Assembly: GCF_002847285.1 (NCBI RefSeq)
Contig: NZ_CP025407.1
Coordinates: forward strand, 5,583,001 to 5,647,000
From: Streptomyces sp. CMB-StM0423
GTDB taxonomy: Bacteria > Actinomycetota > Actinomycetes > Streptomycetales > Streptomycetaceae
Direction: 5' to 3'
Length of the DNA stretch: 64,000 bases
Shown: one piece after another, positions 53,166 through 62,015 of the stretch
Numbering within the stretch: position 1 is the first letter of the stretch
Layout: each line of letters begins with the position of its first letter
Position numbers and translations under genes: made by a program
Notes under the pieces: model-generated
The model's database searches: none
Told to the model about the DNA's origin: nothing
What the model saw: the letters and a program-made list of their open reading frames with translations, nothing else

Positions 53166-53876
53166 GTGAGCCGACGCCGTACCGCACCTCCGTTACGCAC
53201 CACCGCCACCGCCGCCGTCCTCGCCGTGCTCGGCGCGCTGCTGACCGTGCTCGCCCCGCCCGCCTCGGCGTCCGCCCCGCCGCAGCCCGCCGCGGCGACC
53301 GCGGTGCGCGGCGGCGAGGCGCTGTACGGGGCCTCGTACGCCTGCACGCTGGGCTTCAACGCCGTGAGCGGCGGCACCACGTACGGCATCATCGCCGGCC
53401 ACTGCGCCGACGTCGGCAGCACGTGGGCCGTCGACACGGAGGGCGGCCGGGTGTCCGTCGGCACGACCGCGGGAGCGGTCTTCCCCGGCAGCGACTACGG
53501 CATCGTCCGCTACACCAACACCTCCGTGTCGTACCCCGGCGAGGTCAAGGGCAGCGGCGGCGCCCCGGTGGACATCACCGGCGCCGCCGACCCGGCGCCC
53601 GGCATGTCGCTGTGCCACTACGGGCGCGTCGGCGGCTACCGCTGCGGCACGCTCCAGGCGGTCAACCTCACCGTGAACTTCCCCGGCGGGGCCGTCTCCG
53701 GGCTGTTCCGCTCCAACATCTGCTCCGAGCCCGGCGACACCGGCGGACCGGCGTTCTCCGGCGGCCGGGCGGTCGGCATCATCGTCGGCAGCAGCGGCAA
53801 CTGCACCAGCGGCGGCGTGACGTACTACCAGCCCATCAAGGAGATCCTGGCGGCCTACGGGCTCACGCTGTCGTAG
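53166..53876 (+). CDS. Secreted S1 (SGPB-like) protease homologue with Ser-to-Thr change
   Basis: A 236-residue chymotrypsin-fold protein close to Streptomyces griseus proteases A/B. A signal peptide ends near residue 36 (PASA); the mature-like part starts at about Val47 (VRGGEALYGASYACTLGFNA). His79 (AGHC) and Asp110 (SDYGIVRY) are kept, but the nucleophile motif GDSGG reads GDTGG, so position 192 is Thr. The roughly 75-residue propeptide needed to fold such proteases is absent. The Cys pairs are kept. It may be an inactive binding or inhibitor-like homologue, or a Thr-type enzyme. GTG at 53166 is the start. Confidence 0.85.
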   Translation: MSRRRTAPPLRTTATAAVLAVLGALLTVLAPPASASAPPQPAAATAVRGGEALYGASYACTLGFNAVSGGTTYGIIAGHCADVGSTWAVDTEGGRVSVGTTAGAVFPGSDYGIVRYTNTSVSYPGEVKGSGGAPVDITGAADPAPGMSLCHYGRVGGYRCGTLQAVNLTVNFPGGAVSGLFRSNICSEPGDTGGPAFSGGRAVGIIVGSSGNCTSGGVTYYQPIKEILAAYGLTLS

Positions 53877-54777
53877 CCGCGGGCGTACGGGCGAGGAGGT
53901 CGCGCAGCGCCGCGGCCACCTCGTCCGGCGCCTCCTCGGCCATGAAGTGCCCGCAGGTCACGGTGGCGTGCCGCAGGCCGGGGGCCCAGGCGCGCCAGCG
54001 CGCGGCCGCGTCGAAGCCGAGCGCGGCGCCCCAGTCCTGCTGGAGGACCGCGACCGGCATGCGGAGCCGGTTGCCGGCGTTGCGGTCGGCGGTGTCGTGC
54101 TCGACGTCGATGCCCGCGGAGGCGCGGTAGTCCGCCACGATCGACGGCACCGCTTCGCGGGACGCGGCGAGATACGCGGCGCGTATCTCGGCCGGGATGG
54201 CGTCCGCGCCGCCGGACCAGATGTCGAGGAAGTGGCCGAAGAACGCGTCCGGGGCGGCGGCGATCATCTCCTCGGGCAGGCCCGGCGGTTGCGCCATGAG
54301 GTACAGGTGGAAGCCGACCGCGGCCGGCACCCCGTGCATCACGTCCCACATGTCGAGCGTCGGCAGCACGTCCAGGCACGCCAGATGAGTCACCGCGCCC
54401 GGGTGGTCGAGCCCCGCGCGGAACGCCACCAGCGCGCCGCGGTCGTGCCCCGCGAGCGCGAAGCGCTCGTACCCCAGCGCGCGGGCGAGCGCCACGATGT
54501 CCTCTGCCATCGTGCGCTTCGCGTACGCGCCGCCCGGCCCGCCCGGAGCCTCGGCCGGCTTGTCGCTGGCTCCGTAGCCTCGCAGGTCGGGGCAGATGAC
54601 GGTGTGGTCGGCGGCGAGCCGGGCGGCGACGTGCCGCCACATGAGGTGGGTCTGCGGGAAGCCGTGCAGCAGCACGACGGGGCTGCCGTCGGGGTTGCCG
54701 CCGACGGCGGCGCTGAGGGCGACGCCGTCGGCGACGGTGACGCGCCGGTAGCCGAAGCCGGGGATGCGGGGGGACAT
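53863..54777 (-). CDS. Alpha/beta hydrolase (epoxide hydrolase / fluoroacetate dehalogenase-like)
   Basis: A 304-residue alpha/beta hydrolase: LLHGFPQTHLMW (oxyanion HGFP), CPDLRGYGASDKP, the nucleophile Asp in LAGHDRGALVAF and the His in TCGHFMAEE. The HDRG signature is shared by epoxide hydrolases and haloacetate dehalogenases. AAGGGA lies 7 bases before the ATG. Its last 14 bases overlap the S1 protease gene tail to tail. It diverges from the BTAD regulator, which may control it. Confidence 0.88.
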   Translation of the reverse strand: MSPRIPGFGYRRVTVADGVALSAAVGGNPDGSPVVLLHGFPQTHLMWRHVAARLAADHTVICPDLRGYGASDKPAEAPGGPGGAYAKRTMAEDIVALARALGYERFALAGHDRGALVAFRAGLDHPGAVTHLACLDVLPTLDMWDVMHGVPAAVGFHLYLMAQPPGLPEEMIAAAPDAFFGHFLDIWSGGADAIPAEIRAAYLAASREAVPSIVADYRASAGIDVEHDTADRNAGNRLRMPVAVLQQDWGAALGFDAAARWRAWAPGLRHATVTCGHFMAEEAPDEVAAALRDLLARTPAATTA

Positions 54778-54910
54778 CGGGGGATTCCCTTCGTAGCCGA
54801 TCGTTGTCCCCAGCGTGCGCGGCGCGGATGAGCAGCGGATGAGCGCGCTGTACGGTGGCGCCCGGCGGGGCCCGGGCGGGGCCGGGCCGGGTCTGGAGAG
54901 GTGGTCGGCG

Positions 54911-57322
54911 GTGCGGGTCCTTTTCGGCGTACTGGGGCCGGTGACGGCCTGGGACGGCGACGGGGCCGGGTCTTCCGGCGACGGGGCCGGTGGCGCCGCG
55001 GACAGCGCGATCGCGCTGAAGGGGCCGCGGCACCGGGCCGTCCTCGCCCGCCTGATCGTCGCGCGCCGCCGCGTCGTCCCCGTCGGCCTGCTGGCCGAGG
55101 ACCTGTGGACCGACCCGCCCGCGGACGCCGTGGGCACGGTACGCACCTTCGTCGCCGCGCTGCGCCGCGCCCTCGAACCCGGCCGCCCGCCGCGCGCGCC
55201 CGCGCGGCTGCTGGTCACGCAGGGCCCGGGGTACGCGCTGCGCGCCGAACCCGACTCCGTCGACGCGTGGCGCTTCGAGGCGGCGGTGGGCGAGGCGGGA
55301 GCCTTGCCGCCGGGGGAGGCGGTGGCGCGGCTGGATCAGGCGCTGGGTTGGTGGCGCGGCCCCGCGTACGCGGAGTTCGCCGACCTGCCCTGGGCCCGTA
55401 CGGAGCGCTCACGCCTCGCCGACCTGCGCCTGCACGCCGTCGAGTTGCACGCGGAGGCCCGGCTGTCGCTGGGCCGCGCCGCGGAGACGGCGGCGGACCT
55501 GGACGCCCACGTGGCCGGGCACCCCTGGCGCGAGGACGCCTGGCGGCTGCTGGCGCTGGCCCTGTACCGCGCGGGCCGCCAGGCCGACGCGCTCGCGGTG
55601 CTGCGCCGGGCGCGCACGATGCTGGGCGAGCAGTTGGGCGTGGACCCGGGCCCGGCGCTGCGGCGACTGGAGACGGACATCCTGGCGCAGGCGGACCACT
55701 TGGAGGGGCCGGGCGGCGGGCGGGAGGTGGGTGCCGGCGGCGGTCCTGGAGGGCGTTCCGCGGGCGCGGGCGGGGAGGGAGTGGAGCCCGAGGGGCGGCG
55801 GCAGGGGATCGGTGGCGTGCCGGACGGCGGTGGTCCGGCCGGAGCGGCGGAAGCGCCGGCGCCGGGCGTTGGCGGCGGTGGCACAGACGACCGTGGCGGT
55901 TCGGGTCCCGACAGCCGCGTGTTCGGCGAGCGGGCCGGTGCCGGGCGGGACGGCGGGGATGCCGGTGGCGGTGAGGGGGAAGGGGTGCGGCGGGTGTGGG
56001 CCGAGGCCGCGGCCGCGTACGACCGGGCCGTTGCCGGCGGGGCACGGGCCCGGCTGGAGTCGACCGTCGGGCTGCTGCGCAGCCTCGCCGTCACCGGGGG
56101 CGGCGGGCTCCAGGCCGCGCGGCGGCACCGGGTGGCGGCCGTCGAGGCGGCCGAGGAGTCGGGTGACCCGGAGCTGACCGCCCGGGTCATCGGCGCGTAC
56201 GACGTGCCCGCCGTCTGGACCCGTGTCGACGACCCGGAGCAGGCGGCCCGTGTGGTGGCCGCGGCCGAACGCGCCCTCGCCGCGCTGCCGCCCGCCGAGC
56301 ACGCCGCCGTACGGGCCCGGCTGCTGGCCACCGTCGCCGTCGAGTCCCGCGGCACCCGCTCGGCGCGCGGGCCGCAGGCCGCCCGGGAGGCGGAGCGGCT
56401 GGCCCGCGGCCTGGACGATCCGGCGCTGCTGGCGTTCGCGCTCAACGGCGTGTTCATGCAGACCTTCGAGCGCACCGGCCTGGCCGCGGAACGGGACGGC
56501 ATTGGCGCCGAGCTGGTCGCGCTGTCGGCGCGGCACGGCCTCGTGACGTACGAGGTGCTGGGCCACCTCATCCGGCTCCAGGCCCGCGCCGCCCTGGCGG
56601 ACTTCCCCGGCGCCGACGAGCACGCCGCCGCGGCCGACCGGCTCGCCGAGCGCCACGAACTGCCGCTGGTCGCGGTGTTCACCGGCTGGTACGCGGCCCT
56701 CCGCCTCGCCGAGACCGGCACCCCGCCCCCGCACGCGGCGGCCCCCGCCGGGGCCGGGCCCGCCGGCCGTGACGTGGCCGGGCGGTCCGAGGGTGCCGAC
56801 GCCTCGCCCGTGCAGGCGGAAGCGGCCACCGAAGCCGGGACCCGCCCCTCGCCCCCGTATGCCCCTTCCGACGCCGAGGACGCCTATCGTGCCGCCGCCC
56901 GGCTCCTCGACGGGGCCGGGATGCCCGGTCTGGAGCGCGGGCTGCTCCCCCTGGCCCTGCTCTGCCTGCGGCTACGGCGCGGGCTCCCCGTGTCCGCCGG
57001 CGGCGGCGCCGACTGGGGCCCGTACGAGCCGTGGGTGCGGCCGCTGCTCCTGCTGGGCGAGAGGCGGCGGGCCGAGGCGGCGACCGCGCTGCGGGCCATC
57101 GCTGAGCCGCCGCGGGATCTGATGCAGGAGGCCGTCTGGTGCCTCGTCGCGCGGGCCGCCGTCGAACTCGGCGACCGCGAGACCGTGGCCCGCGCCCGCG
57201 ACCGCCTCGCCCCCGCGGCGGACGAGATCGCCGGCGCCGGGACCGGGCTGCTGACCCTGGGCCCGGTCGCAGATCACCTCGCCGCGCTCACCGCCGCACT
57301 AGGCGACTCACCGCCCGCGTAG
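54911..57322 (+). CDS. BTAD-domain (SARP/AfsR-like) transcriptional regulator
   Basis: An 803-residue regulator: OmpR-type winged HTH (about 1-100, ALKGPRHRAVLARLIVARRR, then VGTVRTFVAALRRALEPG), a bacterial transcriptional activator domain (about 110-265, LDQALGWWRGPAYAEFADLP and ALALYRAGRQADALAVLRRA), a Gly-rich low-complexity linker (about 270-355) and a long TPR-like helical region. There is no NB-ARC Walker motif, unlike AfsR. GTG at 54911 (MRVLFGVLGPV) is chosen as the family-typical start; upstream in-frame starts at 54815 and 54839 add Gly-rich sequence. It may control the divergent hydrolase gene. Confidence 0.85.
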   Translation: MRVLFGVLGPVTAWDGDGAGSSGDGAGGAADSAIALKGPRHRAVLARLIVARRRVVPVGLLAEDLWTDPPADAVGTVRTFVAALRRALEPGRPPRAPARLLVTQGPGYALRAEPDSVDAWRFEAAVGEAGALPPGEAVARLDQALGWWRGPAYAEFADLPWARTERSRLADLRLHAVELHAEARLSLGRAAETAADLDAHVAGHPWREDAWRLLALALYRAGRQADALAVLRRARTMLGEQLGVDPGPALRRLETDILAQADHLEGPGGGREVGAGGGPGGRSAGAGGEGVEPEGRRQGIGGVPDGGGPAGAAEAPAPGVGGGGTDDRGGSGPDSRVFGERAGAGRDGGDAGGGEGEGVRRVWAEAAAAYDRAVAGGARARLESTVGLLRSLAVTGGGGLQAARRHRVAAVEAAEESGDPELTARVIGAYDVPAVWTRVDDPEQAARVVAAAERALAALPPAEHAAVRARLLATVAVESRGTRSARGPQAAREAERLARGLDDPALLAFALNGVFMQTFERTGLAAERDGIGAELVALSARHGLVTYEVLGHLIRLQARAALADFPGADEHAAAADRLAERHELPLVAVFTGWYAALRLAETGTPPPHAAAPAGAGPAGRDVAGRSEGADASPVQAEAATEAGTRPSPPYAPSDAEDAYRAAARLLDGAGMPGLERGLLPLALLCLRLRRGLPVSAGGGADWGPYEPWVRPLLLLGERRRAEAATALRAIAEPPRDLMQEAVWCLVARAAVELGDRETVARARDRLAPAADEIAGAGTGLLTLGPVADHLAALTAALGDSPPA

Positions 57323-57328
57323 CCCGCC

Positions 57329-57814
57329 TCAGAGCCGGATCTCGCGGCGGGTGTCAATGCCCGTGCCGTACACCGGGTCGCGGCCCGGGACGTGGACCTC
57401 GCAGCTCGTCGCGCGGGCCCGGTACAGCCGCAGCCCCTCGTCGCCGCTGAGGTCCTCGGGCCGGAACCGCGTCGCCCCGGCGGCGACCGCGCCCCCGAAC
57501 GCCTCGTCGCACGCCGCCGCGAGCTGCGCCTCCGGCACCTTCTCCGCCGTAGCGCCGATGTACACCGCGCGCCCTTCGCCGACCGCCGCCGTGGAGTCGT
57601 AGACGACGAACTCGACGCCGGGCCGCGCGGCGATGTTGGCGGAGTGCCGCGCCTGGGGCGAGGAGACCCAGTAGAAGGTGCGGTAACCGGCGTGTGTGAA
57701 GAACACCGGCGAGACCCGCGGCCGTCCGTCGGACTCCGCGGTGCCCAGGACGAGATAGCGGTTCGCGTCGAGCACGCTGCGGGCCATCCCGGCCAGGTCG
57801 TCGGGAAGTGTCAC
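57329..57814 (-). CDS. Pyridoxamine 5'-phosphate oxidase-like FMN protein
   Basis: A 161-residue split-barrel protein of the PNPOx/F420 class (YLVLGTAESDGRPRVSPVFF near the start; ARHSANIAARPGVEFVVYDS). Such proteins bind FMN or F420 and often reduce small molecules; the specific reaction is unknown. GTG at 57814 has AAGGAGG 6 bases away. It converges with the BTAD gene (6-bp gap) and follows the MmgE/PrpD gene on the same strand after a 105-bp spacer, so co-transcription is possible but not clear. Confidence 0.82.
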   Translation of the reverse strand: MTLPDDLAGMARSVLDANRYLVLGTAESDGRPRVSPVFFTHAGYRTFYWVSSPQARHSANIAARPGVEFVVYDSTAAVGEGRAVYIGATAEKVPEAQLAAACDEAFGGAVAAGATRFRPEDLSGDEGLRLYRARATSCEVHVPGRDPVYGTGIDTRREIRL

Positions 57815-57919
57815 GGCTGTCCTCCTTCACCCTTCGCGGCCGACGTCGGCCGTTCCGGCGACGGTATCCGACGCTACTGACAACCGCCTCCGGGCCGCCC
57901 CGAGCCCCGCCCTCCACGC

Positions 57920-59308
57920 TCAGCCCCCGGCCCCCACCGGGTCCGCCGCCAGCAGCGATGTCAGCGCGGTGATGTCCGCCGCCCCGTCCAGCCCCTCCAC
58001 CGCCGCCTTGATCTCCCGCGCCCGGTCCCCGGCCGGCACGTCCGCCGTCAGCGCCGCGAACTTGCGCTCCAGGTCCGCCTCCGACAGCGGGTTCCCGGCC
58101 GCGCCCAGCGGGTGCTCGACGTCGCGCACGTACGTCTCGCCCGAGCGCGCGGTCACTTCTGTCACCGACGCCACCGACTGCCGCAGCGCGCCCGCGCGTT
58201 CGTCCAGGCCCGCGTCCCCCGTGACCGTGATGCGGGCGCTGAGCGCGGCGATCGCCGGGTCGGTCGTGCGGAGGTCGGTCATGATGTCGGCGAAGCCGAC
58301 GCGGCCGCGGTGGGCGGCGACCGCCAGGACGTACTGCATGCAGTGGGAGCGCAGCGGGTTGGCGTCCACCACGTGGTACGACGAGCGCGGGGCGCGGACG
58401 GCCACGCGGTCGATGTCGCCGGGGCGCAGGTCGTGCGCCCGCATGATGCCGAGCAGCCCGTCGAGGGCGGCGGGGATGAACACGCAGCAGGAGTTGCGCT
58501 TGAAGAACAGCTCCCCGACCGCGTACCGCTCGCCGATACCGGCGAGCAGCGCCTCCTGGTCCCACTGTCCCGTGAAGGCGTGCCCGAAGGGGTACTTGCC
58601 GCCGAAGACGTCCGCGGGACCGCGCAGCCCGATCCCCGCGAGCGTGGCGGCCTGCACCCCGGCCTGGGCGGCGAGGCCGATGTTGAGGGGACGGGACTGC
58701 TCCGTGGGGTCGTCCACCCACGACAGCAGCCCGGACGCGCTCGTGCCCGCCAGCCCCAGCGCGGCCGCGAACCGCTCCTCGTCCAGGCCCAGCAGCAGCC
58801 CCGCGGCGACCGCGCTGCCGAACGTGCCCGCGACCGTCGTCGGGTGGAAGCCGCGCGCGTACTGGACGGCGGGGCCGAGGGCGTAGCTGACGCGGGCGGC
58901 GACGTCGATGCCGGCGACCGTGGCGGCCAGCACGTCGGCCCCGGAGGAGCGCTGCCGCTCCGCCACGGCGAGCGCGGCGGGGGCGACGACGGCGATGGCG
59001 TGGACGTTGGCGGAGGGGTGGTGGCTCTCGATGTCGCAGTAGTAGGCGAGCGTGCCGTTGGCGAGGGCTGCGGTGCTCGCGTCGGTGCGCAGCGCGGAGC
59101 CGAAGAGGCGGGAGGTGCCGGGGCCGGCTTCTGCGGCGGTCTTCTCCAGCAGGTCCATCACCGGGTAGCGGCGGGAGGTGGCGGCCATGAGGGCGCCGAG
59201 GCAGTCGTAGAGCGCGTTCTTCGCCTGGCGGACGACGGGGGCGGGGAGGCGGTCGTAGGCGAAGACGTCGAGGTGGTCGAGGAGTTGCTGCGTGCGGGTG
59301 CGGGACAT
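57920..59308 (-). CDS. MmgE/PrpD-family protein
   Basis: A 462-residue member of the 2-methylcitrate dehydratase / cis-aconitate decarboxylase / iminodisuccinate epimerase fold. Typical pieces: HHPSANVHAIAVVAPAALAV, GFHPTTVAGTFGSAVAAGLL, FFKRNSCCVFIPAALDGLLG and HCMQYVLAVAAHRG (active-site His). GGAGGATC precedes the ATG. The gene is 41 bp after the aminotransferase gene on the same strand. No methylcitrate genes are nearby, so a non-methylcitrate substrate is likely. Confidence 0.9.
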   Translation of the reverse strand: MSRTRTQQLLDHLDVFAYDRLPAPVVRQAKNALYDCLGALMAATSRRYPVMDLLEKTAAEAGPGTSRLFGSALRTDASTAALANGTLAYYCDIESHHPSANVHAIAVVAPAALAVAERQRSSGADVLAATVAGIDVAARVSYALGPAVQYARGFHPTTVAGTFGSAVAAGLLLGLDEERFAAALGLAGTSASGLLSWVDDPTEQSRPLNIGLAAQAGVQAATLAGIGLRGPADVFGGKYPFGHAFTGQWDQEALLAGIGERYAVGELFFKRNSCCVFIPAALDGLLGIMRAHDLRPGDIDRVAVRAPRSSYHVVDANPLRSHCMQYVLAVAAHRGRVGFADIMTDLRTTDPAIAALSARITVTGDAGLDERAGALRQSVASVTEVTARSGETYVRDVEHPLGAAGNPLSEADLERKFAALTADVPAGDRAREIKAAVEGLDGAADITALTSLLAADPVGAGG

Positions 59309-59349
59309 GGCGGGATCCTCCCGGGTGCGGTGGTACGGAATCGGCGCGA

Positions 59350-60618
59350 TCAGCGCGCGAGGCCGCGCAGTGCCGTGGTCATCCGGCCGAGGGCGGCCGC
59401 CCACACCGCCTCGTCGCGGGCGTAGCAGACCCGGAAGGAGCCGATGCCGCGCGGTCCGAACTGGTAGCCGGGGCTCACCAGGACGCCCGCCTCGCGCACG
59501 AGCCGGTCGGCGAGGACGTGGTCGGGCACGCCGAGCGCGGAGGCGTCGACGAAGAGGTACGCGGTCCCCGGCGGCCGGGGGCCGCCCCGGGCCCGTAGCC
59601 CGAGATCCGCTACGTCCGTCAGCCACGCCGCCGTCTGCTCGCGCAGGGCGCGCAGGTCGGCCAGCCGGTCCCGGACGAAGTCCTCGTCGTCGCGCAGCCA
59701 GCGCGTCAGCAGGTGCTGTGCGTACGCGGGTGCCCGCAGGGACATCGCGGCGAGCACGTCCTCCGCGCCGTCGGCCACGTCTCCCGGCGCGACGACGACG
59801 CCGACGCGGTAGCCCGACAGGGACTCGGTCTTGGACGGACCCGTGACGGTGGCGCAGCGGCCGCGCATGCCGGGCTCGGCGATCAGGCGGGGGAGCGGGG
59901 CGTCGTAGACGAGCCGGGCGTACAGCTCGTCGACGACGGCGAAGGCGTCGTGCTCGCGGACGAGCGCGGCGATCCCGGCGACGACGCCGGGCGGGTAGAC
60001 CGCGCCGGTCGGGTTGTTGGGGTGCGAGAACAGCACGACGGAGGCGCCGCCGCGCAGCGCCGCGGCCAGCTCGGCCAGGTCGGGTACGAGGCCGTCGGGC
60101 GGGCCGGCCGGGCCCGGGATCAGGGGCACGTGGTGGACGTGCGCGCCGAGGAGCCGCACGATGCGCTCGCTGAACAGGTAGTCGGGGTCAACGAGGGCGA
60201 CCGTGTCGCCGGGGGAGACGAGTGCGGCGAGGGTGGCGAAGAGCCCGGCCTGCGAGCCGGGGGTGAGGAGCAGTTCGCGGTCCGGGTCGACGGGGATGCC
60301 GAGGCGGCGGCCCAGCTCCTGCGCCACCGGCCGCCGGACGGCCGCGGCGCCGCGGTACGGGGTGTAGGCGTGGGCGCCGTCCGCCGCGGCGGCGGCGAAG
60401 GTCCCGGCGGCCCAGGGCGGCGGCGGGAAGCGGACGGTGTCGAAGTGCGTGGTGTCCAGCACGTCGCCGGTCACGCCGGCGGCCACGAAGCGGTCGGCCT
60501 CGCGGACGGACAGGCCCAGGCGCCCGGCGCGCTCGGGCAGGTGGAGGCGGCGGACGGCGGTGGCGCGGCCGTAGCCGGGCTTCCGGTCCGTACGCGCGGA
60601 TCCGGGCTCCCGGCTCAT
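59350..60618 (-). CDS. PLP-dependent class I/II aminotransferase
   Basis: A 422-residue fold-type I aminotransferase with HPNNPTG, VVDELYARLVYD (Asp binding the pyridine N) and the Schiff-base Lys in GPSKTESLSGYRVG, plus FRVCYARDE for the substrate carboxylate Arg. The start ATG overlaps the HAD stop as TGATG, so the two are coupled. Its place between a HAD enzyme and MmgE/PrpD suggests an amino-acid or amino-dicarboxylate catabolic path. The substrate is unknown. Confidence 0.9.
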   Translation of the reverse strand: MSREPGSARTDRKPGYGRATAVRRLHLPERAGRLGLSVREADRFVAAGVTGDVLDTTHFDTVRFPPPPWAAGTFAAAAADGAHAYTPYRGAAAVRRPVAQELGRRLGIPVDPDRELLLTPGSQAGLFATLAALVSPGDTVALVDPDYLFSERIVRLLGAHVHHVPLIPGPAGPPDGLVPDLAELAAALRGGASVVLFSHPNNPTGAVYPPGVVAGIAALVREHDAFAVVDELYARLVYDAPLPRLIAEPGMRGRCATVTGPSKTESLSGYRVGVVVAPGDVADGAEDVLAAMSLRAPAYAQHLLTRWLRDDEDFVRDRLADLRALREQTAAWLTDVADLGLRARGGPRPPGTAYLFVDASALGVPDHVLADRLVREAGVLVSPGYQFGPRGIGSFRVCYARDEAVWAAALGRMTTALRGLAR

Positions 60619-61322
60619 CACACCGCCTCCGGCAGGCCCAGCAGCTCCGGCAGGCCGCGCAGGTCGGGCAGTTGGGCCGTGGGCGCGGGAGTGGTGGGGC
60701 GCAGCTCCTGGCCCTGCCGGTTGATCCACACGGTCGGGATGCCCATCGGTACGGAGCGCGGCAGGTCGACGTACTGCGACTGGGCCACGTGCACCGCCTC
60801 GTGCGGCTCCACGCCCGCGCGGCCGAGGACCAGTTCGAAGAGCGCCCGGTGCGGCTTGTACGCGCCGACCGCCTCGCCGGTGAAGACGTACGTGAAGGGG
60901 TCGCCCAGCTTGCGCACGCTGACGTCGATGATGTCGCGCTGGCTGTTGGAGATGGTGGCCAGCGGCGCGTGCGCGCCCAGCAGGCGCAGCGTTTCGACGC
61001 TGTCGGCGAAGGGGTCGGCTTCGGCCATCACGTCGCCGAGCGCGGCCAGTTCCGCGTCGTCCGCGGTGATCCCGGCCTCCGCGGCGAGGGCCTCGGCCAT
61101 GGTCGTGGCGAGCAGGTCCCGGTAGGGCAGGAAGCGGCCGTGGACGGCGGGCAGGGCGTAGCCGTAGTACCAGCGGCGGTGGAAGGCGGCGACGTCCCTG
61201 TCCTGTACCCGTGCCGCGAACAGCGCGCGCAGGTGGGCGCGGAGGGCGCCGTCCCAGTCGATGAGGGTGCCGTAGGTGTCGAAGGTGATGAGCCGGGGGC
61301 GGGTCGGCAGCGGAGTGGGCAT
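60618..61322 (-). CDS. HAD-family hydrolase (haloacid dehalogenase type II-like)
   Basis: A 234-residue HAD hydrolase with motif I FDTYGTLIDWDG (nucleophile Asp15), motif II ISNSQRDI, the Lys in GEAVGAYKPHRALFEL, and VAQSQYVDLPRSVPMGIPTV in place of the usual acidic DD pair, as in L-2-haloacid dehalogenases rather than phosphatases. ATG at 61322 is preferred over a TTG at 61358 that falls inside the operator. It is the first enzyme gene after the CGNR regulator. Confidence 0.87.
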   Translation of the reverse strand: MPTPLPTRPRLITFDTYGTLIDWDGALRAHLRALFAARVQDRDVAAFHRRWYYGYALPAVHGRFLPYRDLLATTMAEALAAEAGITADDAELAALGDVMAEADPFADSVETLRLLGAHAPLATISNSQRDIIDVSVRKLGDPFTYVFTGEAVGAYKPHRALFELVLGRAGVEPHEAVHVAQSQYVDLPRSVPMGIPTVWINRQGQELRPTTPAPTAQLPDLRGLPELLGLPEAV

Positions 61323-61339
61323 GGTTCGACCGTAGGATG

Positions 61340-61362
61340 GCTCTTGGACATTGGTCAAGAGC
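61340..61362. promoter_or_regulatory. 23-bp dyad before the HAD operon
   Basis: GCTCTTG and CAAGAGC flank 9 bases. On the minus strand a -35-like TTGACC overlaps it, and TACGGT lies 18 bp on, so a bound protein would block the operon promoter. The CGNR protein is the natural candidate. Confidence 0.55.
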
Positions 61363-61390
61363 TAATAACTCATGTACGAAGCAGGAGGGG

Positions 61391-61948
61391 CTAGCCGGCG
61401 CTCCGTGTGCGCTTGCGCTCCCGGTAGGCGGTGACGTGCGCGCGGTTGCCGCAGCTCTTGGTGTCGCAGTAACGGCGCAGCCCCGGGCGGGAGGCGTCGA
61501 CGAAGACGTTGGCGCAGTCGGCGCCGTCGCAGATCCGCAGCCGACCCGCGCCGCCGTCGGCGATCGCGGTCAGCAGCGCGACCACGCACGACGTCGCCAC
61601 CCGCTCGCCCAGCGGCGCCCGCGGCCGGGTGTAGTGCCAGTGCCAGGCGCCGTCGTGGTCGGTGAGGTGGGGCTGCGCGCGCAGGTCGCGCAGGAGCGCG
61701 TTGAGGTCGGCGACGGACTTCTGCACGGGCGTGCCGCCGAAGACGAACCGCAGCCGCGGGCGCAGTTGCCGCAGCCGCTCCAGGTCGGCGGCTGACACCG
61801 TGCGGCCGACCTCCCAGTGGTGCCGGGCGAGGAGCGCGGCGGCGTCCTCGCCGTCGCGCAGCCGGTCCCTGCCGGTGATGACGTCCAGGCTGTTGACGAG
61901 GTCGACGGCCGTGAGCGCGGCCTGCCCCGTGTAATCACTTACGGCCAT
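61391..61948 (-). CDS. CGNR zinc-finger protein (putative regulator)
   Basis: A 185-residue protein with an N-terminal ABATE helical domain (TAVDLVNSLDVITGRDRLRD) and a C-terminal zinc finger with ICDGADCANVFVD, RRYCDTKSCGNR and HVTAYRERKRTR. These are presumed transcription regulators that bind an acidic ligand. It lies 68 bp upstream of the HAD gene on the same strand, with a dyad between, and probably regulates that operon. Confidence 0.88.
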   Translation of the reverse strand: MAVSDYTGQAALTAVDLVNSLDVITGRDRLRDGEDAAALLARHHWEVGRTVSAADLERLRQLRPRLRFVFGGTPVQKSVADLNALLRDLRAQPHLTDHDGAWHWHYTRPRAPLGERVATSCVVALLTAIADGGAGRLRICDGADCANVFVDASRPGLRRYCDTKSCGNRAHVTAYRERKRTRSAG

Positions 61949-62015
61949 GGTGACTTCCGCTCGTACCCATTACTTAAGGCAAAGATATCAATGGCAGCGG
62001 GTGCGGCCGGGTCTG

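Noticed and set aside
54911..57322. Pathway regulator of an antibiotic gene cluster
   Set aside because: BTAD/SARP proteins often control such clusters, but no polyketide, peptide or terpene biosynthesis gene is present within the window.
57920..59308. Methylcitrate cycle gene prpD
   Set aside because: The protein belongs to the MmgE/PrpD fold, but no prpB or prpC gene is present and the operon contains an aminotransferase and a HAD enzyme instead.
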